Below, piece after piece: positions 53,639 to 62,434 of a stretch of DNA of 64,000 bases (position 1 is the first letter of the stretch; each line of letters starts with the position of its first letter). The position numbers and the translations under genes are program-made. The notes beneath the pieces were generated by a model that was not told the DNA's origin, ran no database searches, and saw only the letters and a program-made list of their open reading frames with translations. Origin of the DNA: DASRBN01 sp035294305 (GTDB lineage Bacteria > Chloroflexota > Ktedonobacteria > Ktedonobacterales > Ktedonobacteraceae); assembly GCA_035294305.1 (NCBI GenBank), contig DATGLD010000045.1, forward strand, positions 124,001-188,000, in the 5' to 3' direction.

Positions 53639-55876
53639 TTATGCGGCCTGTGCCACTTTCTCGCCTTCGACGACGACTTTGCCATCGCGCAAGACCAGGT
53701 GGGCAGTCGTTCCAGGAGCGATTTCGCCCGCGAGCAATGCATCGGCCAGCGCATCATCGACGTAAGTCTGGATGGTGCGGCGCAGAGGACGCGCACCATA
53801 CTCTTCGTCGAACCCTTCGCGTAAGAGCAGGTCGCGAACCTCGTCGCTGACAACCAGGCTGATATGCTGCTCACTCAGGCGGGCACGTACCTGGTTCAGC
53901 AACAGATCAACGATCTGGTACAGCTCCTCACGACCCAGCGCGTGGAAGACTACGATCTGGTCAATACGGTTGATAAACTCGGGTCGGAACATGCGCTTCA
54001 GACCCTCCATTGCCTTCGACCGGATCACCTCTTGGCGCTCGTCGCGCTCGTCTTCAGGCCTTGTTGGCAAGAAACCGATGCGAACGGCGCGCTTCATGTC
54101 GGCGCTGCCGGCGTTACTGGTCATAATCACCACGGTATTCTTGAAGTCTACCGTGCGACCCTGGCCATCGGTCAAACGGCCATCATCCATGATCTGCAAC
54201 AGCGCGTTGAAGACCTCGGGATGTGCCTTCTCGACCTCGTCCAGCAGGATTACGCTGTATGGGCGGCGGCGTACTTGCTCGGTCAATTGGCCCCCCTCGT
54301 CATGACCGACATAGCCGGGAGGGCTACCGAACAGACGTGAGACCGTATGCGGCTCCATGTACTCTGACATATCCAGGCGGATCAGGTTATCCTCACCGCC
54401 GAACAGTTCGGCAGCAATGGCTTTCGCCAGTTCCGTCTTACCGACGCCGGTAGGACCAAGGAACAGGAACGACCCAATTGGGCGCTTGGGATCTTTTAGT
54501 CCGGCACGTGAGCGGCGAATGGCGCGGGAAACGGCGCTGATAGCCTCGTCCTGGCCGATGACGCGCTTGCGCAGGTCATCTTCCAGGTTCAACAGGTTCT
54601 GGCGCTCTCCCTCGACCATCTGGCTGACGGGCACGCCTGTCCAGTTCTCAACAACTTGAGCGATCAGTTCAGGTGTTACCAACAGTGTCACGGCATTACC
54701 GGACTCGGCTCGTGCCTTGTCGAGCTTCGCCTGGGTCTGCAGTTCCTTCTGGCGCAGTGTAGCCGCGCGCTCGTAATCTTCAGCGTTCGCCGCAGCTTCT
54801 TTCTTGGCCTGAATATCTGCCAGTTCTTTCTCTAGATCAGAAATCAGGGTCGGGCTAATAATGCCTTTCTCTGTCGCCTCCAGGCGTAAGGCTGAAGCCG
54901 CCTCGTCCATCACGTCGATAGCCTTGTCAGGCAGGAAGCGATCATTGATGTAGCGATCAGAGAGCTTGACAGCGGCTTCGATCGCCTCGTCGGTGATACC
55001 AATGCCGTGGTGCAGCTCGTAATTGGGGCGTACGATGCGCAGCATTTCGATAGCCTCTTCGACTGACGGCTCATCGACCATCACTGGCTGGAAGCGGCGC
55101 TCTAAGGCGGCATCTTTCTCTATATGTTTGCGGTACTCATCGAGCGTGGTCGCGCCAATGCAGCGCAGTTCGCCACGCGCCAGGGCGGGTTTCAGCATAT
55201 CGGCAGCTCCAACTGCGCCCTCTGCAGCTCCTGCTCCAACGACAGTATGCAATTCGTCGATGAAGACGATCACATCATCGGCCTGGCGCAGTTCCTCAAG
55301 AATTGATTTGATGCGCTGCTCGAACTGCCCACGGAACATGGCACCTGCAACCATACTGCCGATGTTCAAAGTGACAATGCGCTTGCCGCGCAGTGTGGCG
55401 GGGACATCACCGGAGTGAATGCGGCGTGCCAGCCCCTCGACGATAGCAGTCTTACCTACACCCGGCTCACCGATGAGTACAGGATTGTTCTTTTGACGAC
55501 GGCCCAGCACCGTGATTACTCGTTTAAGCTCGCGCTGGCGACCGGCAGCCGGATCAAGCTTGCCCTCCGCCGCCTCTTTCGTAAGGTCTCGCCCATATTG
55601 ATCCAGGGTTGGCGTTTTGCTATTGTTAGCCTGCCGCTGAGCAGTGGCTGTATTCCTGACGCCAGCAGCGGGAGCGGGATTGCCGTTATTGGAAACGAAA
55701 CCGAAAGGTGAGGGAGTGTTCTCAGGCATATCTGAGTCAAGGCCACCCGTCTGTCCCATCGCGCTCATCAACTCCTCGACGCACTGCTGGCACAGATAAT
55801 GCTGCACACGGCGTCCGTTGACGATTTCGTCGACACGCACACGAGCGGGGTTTTGTTGACAACGTTCACACTTCAT
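53639..55876 (-). CDS. clpE: ClpE-type AAA+ unfoldase (Clp protease ATP-binding subunit)
   Basis: 745 residues. It begins with a zinc finger MKCERCQQNP ... HYLCQQCVEEL, as in ClpE and McsA, instead of the double Clp-N repeat of ClpC. AAA-1 has GEPGVGKTAIVEGLARRI and VIVFIDELHTVVGAGAAEGAVGAADMLKP. A UVR-like coiled segment (EAAANAEDYERAATLRQKEL) follows. AAA-2 has GPTGVGKTELAKAIA and LLDEVEKAHPEVFN. It should unfold proteins for ClpP. Control is by a CIRCE operator on its promoter, implying HrcA-dependent heat-shock induction. Stop is 17 bases from a bidirectional terminator. Confidence 0.93.
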   Translation of the reverse strand: MKCERCQQNPARVRVDEIVNGRRVQHYLCQQCVEELMSAMGQTGGLDSDMPENTPSPFGFVSNNGNPAPAAGVRNTATAQRQANNSKTPTLDQYGRDLTKEAAEGKLDPAAGRQRELKRVITVLGRRQKNNPVLIGEPGVGKTAIVEGLARRIHSGDVPATLRGKRIVTLNIGSMVAGAMFRGQFEQRIKSILEELRQADDVIVFIDELHTVVGAGAAEGAVGAADMLKPALARGELRCIGATTLDEYRKHIEKDAALERRFQPVMVDEPSVEEAIEMLRIVRPNYELHHGIGITDEAIEAAVKLSDRYINDRFLPDKAIDVMDEAASALRLEATEKGIISPTLISDLEKELADIQAKKEAAANAEDYERAATLRQKELQTQAKLDKARAESGNAVTLLVTPELIAQVVENWTGVPVSQMVEGERQNLLNLEDDLRKRVIGQDEAISAVSRAIRRSRAGLKDPKRPIGSFLFLGPTGVGKTELAKAIAAELFGGEDNLIRLDMSEYMEPHTVSRLFGSPPGYVGHDEGGQLTEQVRRRPYSVILLDEVEKAHPEVFNALLQIMDDGRLTDGQGRTVDFKNTVVIMTSNAGSADMKRAVRIGFLPTRPEDERDERQEVIRSKAMEGLKRMFRPEFINRIDQIVVFHALGREELYQIVDLLLNQVRARLSEQHISLVVSDEVRDLLLREGFDEEYGARPLRRTIQTYVDDALADALLAGEIAPGTTAHLVLRDGKVVVEGEKVAQAA

Positions 55877-56069
55877 GTATTTCTATGCTCCTTGTTCTAG
55901 AAGCACGATCATGAAAATCTTACCTACTCGTTCACACCGGCTAAGGGGAAACTTACCTGAAAGGTTTGATATCCCTGAAGGAAGCACCCGATCATTAACC
56001 TGCTACCTCGTTTGCAAGCAACTTTCATAATCGCGTCTGGGTTTAGCAGACCCACCTTGTGATTGCTAG

Positions 56070-56099
56070 ATTATAGCACATGTTTTTTCGATCTGTCTA
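56070..56099 (-). promoter_or_regulatory. Sigma-70 promoter of clpE
   Basis: Minus strand: TAGACA (56099-56094), 18 bases, perfect TATAAT (56075-56070). Initiation near 56063 gives a leader of about 185 bases. Confidence 0.8.
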
Positions 56100-56123
56100 G
56101 CACTCATCGTGTGAGATTGCTAA
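56097..56123. promoter_or_regulatory. CIRCE operator (HrcA binding site)
   Basis: CTAGCACTC, 9 bases, GATTGCTAA. Each half matches the consensus TTAGCACTC-N9-GAGTGCTAA in 8 of 9 positions. It overlaps the -35 hexamer of the clpE promoter, the normal repressing position. Confidence 0.85.
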
Positions 56124-56393
56124 TTCACTCTTTATAACAGGGGAGAATAGTGAGATATTCCCGGTTTGAGAGGAGTTGGCAAGCAGTTGCATGATGAGCG
56201 GGCAGGAAGCTATCTGGCAATTTATGGGTGGGAGTGCTGGTTCATTTATGATAACGTGCACTGGGTAGGAGATATTCCCTCACTTTCGTTATCACTCAGT
56301 TGTCCTGAAAAAGATGAGGCTGGCTTCGCTCGTAAGCCAGCAAATATGGTATAGTCAAGGCAGTTGGTGTCTAGTCAATCATGGAGGATCACG

Positions 56394-57611
56394 ATGGATT
56401 TTGCTTACTCCGACAAAGTCAATGCGCTACGGCAGCGTTTGAATGATTTCATGGACCGCTATATTTACCCGAATGAGCAGGTGTATCGCGACCAGATTGC
56501 CGCTTCCGGTAACCCTCATCATCATGCTGAAATCGTCGACGAACTGAAGGCAAAAGCAAAAGCTGAGGGATTGTGGAATCTTTTTTTGCCCGACAAAAAA
56601 TATGGCGCGGGTTTGACCAACCTGGAATATGCGCCTCTGGCTGAGATCATGGGGCGAGTCGGTTGGGCTTCCGAAGTCTTTAATTGTGCCGCGCCTGATA
56701 CCGGCAATATGGAGATATTAGCCCAGTTCGGGACGCCGGAGCAGAAAGAGCAGTGGTTGATGCCATTGTTGAATGGCGAGATGCGTTCGGCTTTCGCCAT
56801 GACCGAGCCTGATGTAGCCAGTTCGGATGCCACGAACATCCAACTCACTATTCAGCGCCAGGGCGCTGAATACGTGTTGAATGGCCGCAAATGGTGGATA
56901 TCGGGCGCGGCCCGCGAACGCTGCAAGATTTTCATCGTTATGGGTAAGACCGATCCAGATAACCCGGACAGGCACAGGCAACAGAGTATGATTCTTGTGC
57001 CTAAAAATACCCCTGGAGTGACGGTCGTGCGAAACCTACCCGTTATGGGCTATGTGGATAATGAAAGCCACTGCGAGGTGACTTTTGAGAATGTGCGCGT
57101 GCCGGTGGCAAATCTACTGGGCGAAGAGGGCAGCGGTTTTGCCATTGCTCAGGCGCGCCTGGGTCCAGGACGCATTCACCATTGCATGCGCGCTATAGGT
57201 GTCTCGCAGCGCGCCTTAGAATTGATGTGCCAGCGCGCTACTACGCGAATCGCTTTTGGCAAACCGCTTGCCGAACAGGGCCTGATACAGGAATGGATCG
57301 CGCAATCGTACCTGGAGATCGAGCAGGCGCGCCTCTTAACCCTCAAGGCGGCCTGGATGATTGATAACCTGGGCAAAAAGGCGGCTCAGAATGAGATTGC
57401 GATGATCAAGATCGTAGCGCCACAGGTCAACACAGATGTCGTCGATCGCGCCATCCAGGTTTTCGGCGGTGCGGGCCTGAGCGATGATTTCCCGCTGGCC
57501 TCGATGTGGGCGCATGGTCGCACGCTGCATATCGTTGATGGCCCTGACGAGGTGCATAAACGCTCGCTTGCCCGGTCTGTCATTCGCCAGTTGGCACGTA
57601 AAGAAGCATAG
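56394..57611 (+). CDS. Acyl-CoA dehydrogenase
   Basis: 405 residues from ATG 56394, with GGAGGA 5 bases upstream. The FAD-dependent fold is clear: AFAMTEPDVASSDATNI, GRKWWISGA, LGEEGSGFAIAQARLGPGRIHHCMR, FGKPLAEQG, QVFGGAGLSDDFPLA. The length and start (FAYSDKVNALRQRLNDFMDRYIYPNE) fit the long-chain or ACAD10/11-like group rather than short-chain enzymes. First step of beta-oxidation. Followed after 15 bases by a histidine phosphatase gene. Confidence 0.95.
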   Translation: MDFAYSDKVNALRQRLNDFMDRYIYPNEQVYRDQIAASGNPHHHAEIVDELKAKAKAEGLWNLFLPDKKYGAGLTNLEYAPLAEIMGRVGWASEVFNCAAPDTGNMEILAQFGTPEQKEQWLMPLLNGEMRSAFAMTEPDVASSDATNIQLTIQRQGAEYVLNGRKWWISGAARERCKIFIVMGKTDPDNPDRHRQQSMILVPKNTPGVTVVRNLPVMGYVDNESHCEVTFENVRVPVANLLGEEGSGFAIAQARLGPGRIHHCMRAIGVSQRALELMCQRATTRIAFGKPLAEQGLIQEWIAQSYLEIEQARLLTLKAAWMIDNLGKKAAQNEIAMIKIVAPQVNTDVVDRAIQVFGGAGLSDDFPLASMWAHGRTLHIVDGPDEVHKRSLARSVIRQLARKEA

Positions 57612-57626
57612 GAAACGAGCATAACT

Positions 57627-58310
57627 ATGGAAGACCCTTTTTTGTTTGAGCGCGCCAATGCCGTCGAATTGTTTATCGTACGTCACGCCGACGCTATTCC
57701 AGGACCGGAAGAGATTATTCCCAGCGGAGTCTACGATGATCTGCCCCTCAGTCGCATTGGGCGTGAGCAGGCGCAGGCATTAGCCGAACGCCTCGGCAAA
57801 ATGCGTTTCGATGCGATCTATAGTAGCCCCCTGCGGCGCTGTCTGGAAACCGCGGCGCCTCTTGCCGAACAACTGCGTTTGACACCGATTGTTGTTGAAG
57901 ACCTGAAAGAAATCCGGCTGGGCGAAGTGAATCCGATACCCAGGGATGGCAATGACCTGGCCGCGCTTTATGCCGCGTTGCAGAAGCGGCAAATAGACAT
58001 CGTGCGTATAGCCGGCGAAACCGGTCATTGGGATGCGATTCCCGGTAGCGAGCCGTCCCAGGCATTTCGCAAGCGCGTGGTTGATGCTATAGATGGTATT
58101 GCAAATCAGCATACCGGCGGGCGAGTGCTGATTTTCGCTCACGGAGGTGTGGTGAATGCCTATGCTGCCGAGGTATTAGGCCTGGAGAAAGATTTCTTTT
58201 TTCCCGCCGCTAATACGTCAATTACTGTGGTACGTGTCGCAGGGACGCACCGCGTACTCTACATCTTGAATGATATCGGGCATATAAAAAGGTCTATGGA
58301 GACGACTTGA
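57627..58310 (+). CDS. Histidine phosphatase family protein
   Basis: 227 residues. The catalytic motif is VRHADA, with the phospho-His in RHA in place of the usual RHG; the second His is in FAHGGVVNAY. SSPLRRCLETAAPLAEQL and EIRLGE complete the family pattern. Substrate may be a phosphosugar or CoA-related phosphate. Co-transcribed with the acyl-CoA dehydrogenase. Confidence 0.92.
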   Translation: MEDPFLFERANAVELFIVRHADAIPGPEEIIPSGVYDDLPLSRIGREQAQALAERLGKMRFDAIYSSPLRRCLETAAPLAEQLRLTPIVVEDLKEIRLGEVNPIPRDGNDLAALYAALQKRQIDIVRIAGETGHWDAIPGSEPSQAFRKRVVDAIDGIANQHTGGRVLIFAHGGVVNAYAAEVLGLEKDFFFPAANTSITVVRVAGTHRVLYILNDIGHIKRSMETT

Positions 58311-58322
58311 TACACATGAAGC

Positions 58323-58364
58323 GGGCTTCCTCAATGCTGCCACGTAGTTTCCTTGAGGAAGCCC
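58323..58364. terminator. Hairpin between convergent genes
   Basis: Perfect 12-bp stem GGGCTTCCTCAA (58323-58334) / TTGAGGAAGCCC (58353-58364), 18-base loop, no T-tract. It lies 13 bases after the phosphatase stop. Confidence 0.6.
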
Positions 58365-58404
58365 ACTGCTATCGATCTGCTACTGCTGGAATAGTTAACT
58401 GCTA

Positions 58405-59163
58405 CTACTGAGACGGGAAAAATCTGTGCCAGAGATCCATGATCTGCTGGCGGCTTTCTGAGCCAGGCCAGGGTGTAAAGAGCAGCGCCACAACAATGCC
58501 GGCGACAAGGCCAAGACGGAAGAGGGTTCGAGCTCGTCTCCTCCTGCGCTGGAACTGAGCGACCTGGTTCTGAATGGAGTCGCGTGTGTCGCCCAAACTA
58601 TCCTGCACCTGCTTCAGGCTCTGTCCAGCCTTTTTCGCGCTCTTTTGCAGGGTATCCTGTGCCGTGTCTGATACTGCTAGCAGTGCGCTCTGAGCCTGCG
58701 ACAATCCTGACTGGACATTCTCCTGGACTGAGGATGCGAGCGGCTTCACGTTTTTTTGGGCCTTCTTTAGATTCTTCTGCGCAGTTTTCACATTCTCTGC
58801 GAGCATTTCTTGTGCCGCGTTCAGCCCGACTTGTAAGGCGCCCTGAGCCATTGATGTACCCGTCGAGACTTTGCCTTGCACCGAATCTTGCACATCGTGC
58901 ATTTTCTCCTGTGCCTTTTTCTGCGCTTTCGACATTTTCTTCGCAGCGATTGCCGAATTCTTTTGCAACAAATCCTGGGCCGCTTCTAGCCCCAGAAGAA
59001 CAGCTTCCTGAGCTTTTGCCAGTCCCGCCTGTGCTGTATCCTGAGCAGTTGATACAGCTGATTGTACCTTGTCTTGAACCACGTTGACGCTCGATTGCGC
59101 AACATCTTTGGCTTTATTCTTCAAGTCGTTGCCATTGAGTTGTTGCATGTCCATTGTTTTCAT
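58405..59163 (-). CDS. Amphipathic-repeat membrane-anchored protein (apolipoprotein/LEA-like)
   Basis: 252 residues. Residues 12-200 are a run of 11- to 22-residue amphipathic repeats rich in Ala, Gln, Lys, Ser and Val. Recurrent forms are VQDKVQSAVSTAQDTAQAGLAKAQ, AAQ(E/D)(M/L)L and SVQ(E/G)(N/K)V. The next residues are QRRRRRARTLFRLGLVAGIVVALLFTPWPG, a basic stop followed by one membrane helix. No enzyme motif. The repeat type is that of apolipoprotein A/E, phasins and late-embryogenesis-abundant proteins, which bind lipids or protect membranes in drying. Start ATG 59163 follows AAAGGAAG; ATG 59154 is possible. Confidence 0.75.
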   Translation of the reverse strand: MKTMDMQQLNGNDLKNKAKDVAQSSVNVVQDKVQSAVSTAQDTAQAGLAKAQEAVLLGLEAAQDLLQKNSAIAAKKMSKAQKKAQEKMHDVQDSVQGKVSTGTSMAQGALQVGLNAAQEMLAENVKTAQKNLKKAQKNVKPLASSVQENVQSGLSQAQSALLAVSDTAQDTLQKSAKKAGQSLKQVQDSLGDTRDSIQNQVAQFQRRRRRARTLFRLGLVAGIVVALLFTPWPGSESRQQIMDLWHRFFPSQ

Positions 59164-59352
59164 GGTACGCCTCGCTTCCTTTCACCTCTTATCCCCACTA
59201 CGGAGGGAGGATGTTCTCTCTATCTATATTGGTGCGCCCGACGTTGAAATAGCATCTTTTCATGCCTGGCGTCGAAAGCATCACGTTCAAAGCTTACTTA
59301 CAGCACGGTTAAAAGGTGAATTGGGTTTCATTACATCAACAGGGGTTGAAAT

Positions 59353-60873
59353 TTAGATTTCAGCTCCCCGACCATAGTACTGGAAATCTTCGCGGAAGCC
59401 GCCCTGTCCCTGCCCCACGTGGCTGTAATCTTCGACCAATTCGATTGAACGGAGATACTTTACCATCTTGTAACCGAGCAGCGTTTCGACGCGCAGCCTG
59501 ACGGGAGCGCCATGAACGATTGGTAATGACTCTCCATTCATTTCATATGCCAGTATTGTTTGTGGATGGTTCGCCAGTTCCATGTCGATCACTTCATAGA
59601 ACGTATGGCTCAGGGCTTCGGTAAGTTCCGGTTTTACCGACTCTTTCCCTTTCTGGTAAGAGACGAAAACAAGGTAGCGAGCATTGGGCAGCGGTTTGCA
59701 GAGCTTCAGAACCTCGCTAACACATACGCCTCCCCACTCTGCCACGCCACTCCAGCCCTGGATACAGTTGTGTTTGGTGATTTGCGTTTGTTTAGGCATA
59801 GCCCGCAGATCGGCGAGTGAGAGCTGCAGAGGTTGCTCAACCAGCCCACATACTTCCAGTTTCCAATCCAGGAAGTTATTTTGCGCAAGCTGACGATACT
59901 CCTCGGTTTCCGGTGGACGGCCGTTGACCCAAAAGTATGGCGTGATGTCCTTGGTCGTGTAGCGTTGTTTTGATGTCTCGCGGTGCAACAAAAAATTTCT
60001 GACGGGATCGACAACCGCTCCTAGCGCATGTTGTATCAATCTCTTATGCCGCAGCGTGAACCCCGTTGACCATGCATAGAAGGCGAACGCAAAGGTGATA
60101 CCGAGCGAGAATATCAGGGCAGCTAACCAGAAGGTTCCATGCTCGCTGCCAAGTGTGATATTGAGGATATTATCTGTTGGATAGACGTAGAAGACAAGAG
60201 CCGTATGCACAATAATGAAGCCGATGAAGAGAATCAAGCCTATGAAATGCAGGCTGCGCGCGCTTTGTTTGCCGCCCAGGAGCTTGAGATACCAGGGATA
60301 ATGGGCCTCAATTGACGGCGACATAGCGGCGGCGGTTACCAGCTGGAATGGAGCCAGCACAAAGACCACAAAAGCGTAAGCTAGCTGCTGTAAAGGATCA
60401 TAAGGAGTGAAATCGCTTTTCGGTGGGATATGGAACGTAATATAGGTGACGAAGGCATGCCAGGCATGCGGAAAGATCGTCCAGGATGTTGGGATAAGAG
60501 TTGACCAATAGCCTGTCGCGAACAAAAGTGCCCAGTAGATGATACCATTCAACAACCAGAAGATGGCGACGAAAAAATGCCAGTGACGACCCAGGCCCAG
60601 GTTATCTCCTCCTGGCTGCGCCAGCCAGGGTGATACAGGCATCTCATCATCCATCGATGTGTACAGTTTATTCTCAGGCACTTTAGCTTTGGTAAATTTG
60701 ATCCATTCTTTCTTCGGATTGCTGCTATCTCTCCAATAGAGCCGTGGATGTGCCGCCAAAATTTGAATGCCGCTGCGGATCATTATTCCGATGAAGAGCA
60801 GGTTGAAATAGTGTTGGATTCGTTCCCACAGCGGGAAGTAGCCCGTTGCCGCTAATACAATATGCGTATTCAT
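59353..60873 (-). CDS. Cytochrome b561-like membrane domain fused to SUOX-type molybdopterin oxidoreductase
   Basis: 506 residues. The N-terminal half has five hydrophobic helices (about 13-35, 95-122, 160-185, 210-235, 245-270) with His at heme-b positions (IQHYF, GRHWHFFVA, SLHFIGL, IIVHTALVF). From about residue 310 an SUOX/YedY-type Moco domain follows: FWVNGRPPETEEYRQL, LRAMPKQTQITKHNCIQGWSGVAEWGG. Its Cys is the probable molybdenum ligand. The C-terminal part carries GYKMVKYLRSIELVEDY. No twin-arginine signal precedes it. Electron flow between heme and Mo is inferred; the substrate is unknown. Transcribed alone, 230 bases from the ATP-grasp gene. Confidence 0.85.
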   Translation of the reverse strand: MNTHIVLAATGYFPLWERIQHYFNLLFIGIMIRSGIQILAAHPRLYWRDSSNPKKEWIKFTKAKVPENKLYTSMDDEMPVSPWLAQPGGDNLGLGRHWHFFVAIFWLLNGIIYWALLFATGYWSTLIPTSWTIFPHAWHAFVTYITFHIPPKSDFTPYDPLQQLAYAFVVFVLAPFQLVTAAAMSPSIEAHYPWYLKLLGGKQSARSLHFIGLILFIGFIIVHTALVFYVYPTDNILNITLGSEHGTFWLAALIFSLGITFAFAFYAWSTGFTLRHKRLIQHALGAVVDPVRNFLLHRETSKQRYTTKDITPYFWVNGRPPETEEYRQLAQNNFLDWKLEVCGLVEQPLQLSLADLRAMPKQTQITKHNCIQGWSGVAEWGGVCVSEVLKLCKPLPNARYLVFVSYQKGKESVKPELTEALSHTFYEVIDMELANHPQTILAYEMNGESLPIVHGAPVRLRVETLLGYKMVKYLRSIELVEDYSHVGQGQGGFREDFQYYGRGAEI

Positions 60874-61102
60874 GATTGTTCACACCGGGTTTTCTAGTAG
60901 GGGCGAAATGACATTGCGCGCCGGGGGGCATAGGCCACGATTGGCTCCCCGTTGCGATTCCCTGTCTTCGTGCCCGCGCCACTTGTTATTGCCATAACCG
61001 TTGAATTTATCGCTTTGCGATACTTCTACTAGAAAATACGCTTTGGGGGCAGGCAACTGATACACAACGATGCAAGAAAACTTTGGTAAGAGACAAAGCA
61101 TA

Positions 61103-62032
61103 TTAATGCATATGCGTTCGCTTTACATTCAGGTTATGACCCACCAGTTCGGCGGGGACAAGCGAGGCATCTTGCCTGTGGAGAGGCCTGGAGCGTGTTT
61201 TCAAATGAGAGATATGGCGTTTCTCACGCTCTCGCCGCGCGCGATATGCGGCGTGCAGGATATATTCAGCCACGCTGGCCACTTTTCGGGGCACACCATA
61301 AAAACTGGGGAAATCGTTGATGTCGACGATCATCAACCCCTGCTGGGTCTCCAGGACATCCACGCCATATAAATCGAGACCGAATGCCTGTCCTACGCGG
61401 CGAGCAATTTTGAGCATCTCCCGGCTCACCGGTATTTCTTGCTCCAGCACCTCACCATGCAGCGGCGAGCTTTTGACAATCGCATGAACTTCCTGGCCGG
61501 TGACGTAGAGTTTGATATCGTACCCGGTGTTTTCGACATAGTGCATAGCCAGATAGTACGTTTGCTCATCCAATACAAGGTTCGCCATTTCTTCTGGAGT
61601 ATGTACAAGGTGGATGTCTTGCATAGAGGTGCCGTTGCTCGGTTTGACGACAATGGGGTAGACTTCGTGTGGCACGTGGATTAAAGCACGAGGATGACCA
61701 ACAAAGTAAGTCAGGGGGACAGGAAGCCCCTGCGCCTGGGCGAATGCGACGGCGACGGCCTTATCGCGCACCAGGCGAATGGCGCGTGAATTATTAATGG
61801 TTGGTATGCCTATGGCTTCAGCTGCTTCCAGAATCGTTAGCCCGGGGCCATCGGAGACGGTTTTGAGAACGTAGGCGTCGTAGGTCGTCAATGAGAGATC
61901 GGTCAGGTTGGTTACAGCGGCATATGGTTGCAAGATATCAATGCTATGCCCCCATTGTTGCAACTGATCGGCTATGACCAATGGCATGGGCTTCTTCGCA
62001 TAATACTCCTCCAGGATAAAACAGAAGCGCAT
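61103..62032 (-). CDS. RimK-like ATP-grasp ligase
   Basis: 309 residues from ATG 62032 (GGAGGG 9 bases upstream); the longer frame to 62086 lacks a site. The ATP-grasp core: VRDKAVAVAFAQAQGLPVP, YPIVVKPSNGTSMQDI, YDIKLYVTGQEVHAIVKSSP, DLYGVDVLETQQGLMIVDINDFPSFYGVP. The last block holds the metal-binding Asp and Asn. Members ligate an amino acid or carboxylate to an amine. The N-terminus (MRFCFILEEYYAKKPMPLVI) is of the RimK/GshB-like type. Its -10 TATACT lies near 62105. Confidence 0.87.
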   Translation of the reverse strand: MRFCFILEEYYAKKPMPLVIADQLQQWGHSIDILQPYAAVTNLTDLSLTTYDAYVLKTVSDGPGLTILEAAEAIGIPTINNSRAIRLVRDKAVAVAFAQAQGLPVPLTYFVGHPRALIHVPHEVYPIVVKPSNGTSMQDIHLVHTPEEMANLVLDEQTYYLAMHYVENTGYDIKLYVTGQEVHAIVKSSPLHGEVLEQEIPVSREMLKIARRVGQAFGLDLYGVDVLETQQGLMIVDINDFPSFYGVPRKVASVAEYILHAAYRARREREKRHISHLKTRSRPLHRQDASLVPAELVGHNLNVKRTHMH

Positions 62033-62248
62033 AACGACAATCCCTCCAAATTGCATCTTGGCCTCGATACGTCTTGATCTGAGCATACCTGATCTTTAAA
62101 GCATAGTATACAGGAAAATATGCTGAAAGAATAGGAAGTGGTTCACAAATTTTTCGGCAGCCCAACGCCAGATAATAAAATAGCCAGGGGCCACCAGCGA
62201 TTGTATATTGTACGGCTTATGCGAATTTTTATAGCTATTTTACAGTAT

Positions 62249-62328
62249 TTAACGAAATTCAGAGCTTATTTAACACTCTCTTAACATTTATTTAATGTTC
62301 TCTTAACAAAAGTAAGCCACACTATTTT
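62249..62328 (+). promoter_or_regulatory. TTAACA repeat ladder resembling a Pho box, with -10
   Basis: Four hexamers TTAACA (62270), TTAACA (62281), TTAATG (62292) and TTAACA (62303) follow with strict 5-base spacers, an 11-base period. A fifth, TTAACG, lies at 62249. TATTTT (62323-62328) could be the -10. Tandem TTAACA-type repeats at this period are the binding pattern of PhoP/PhoB response regulators. The rest of the gap 62087-62434 is AT-rich and holds no gene. Confidence 0.6.
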
Positions 62329-62434
62329 ATGGGGGTAAGGAAGGATATGGTTCTCTTTTCTCGTGCTGGTAGCCCTTGTTGACTGTAACTTTTTTCGTTC
62401 ATTCCTTCGCCGGATGAAAGTGAGGAGGCCATCG

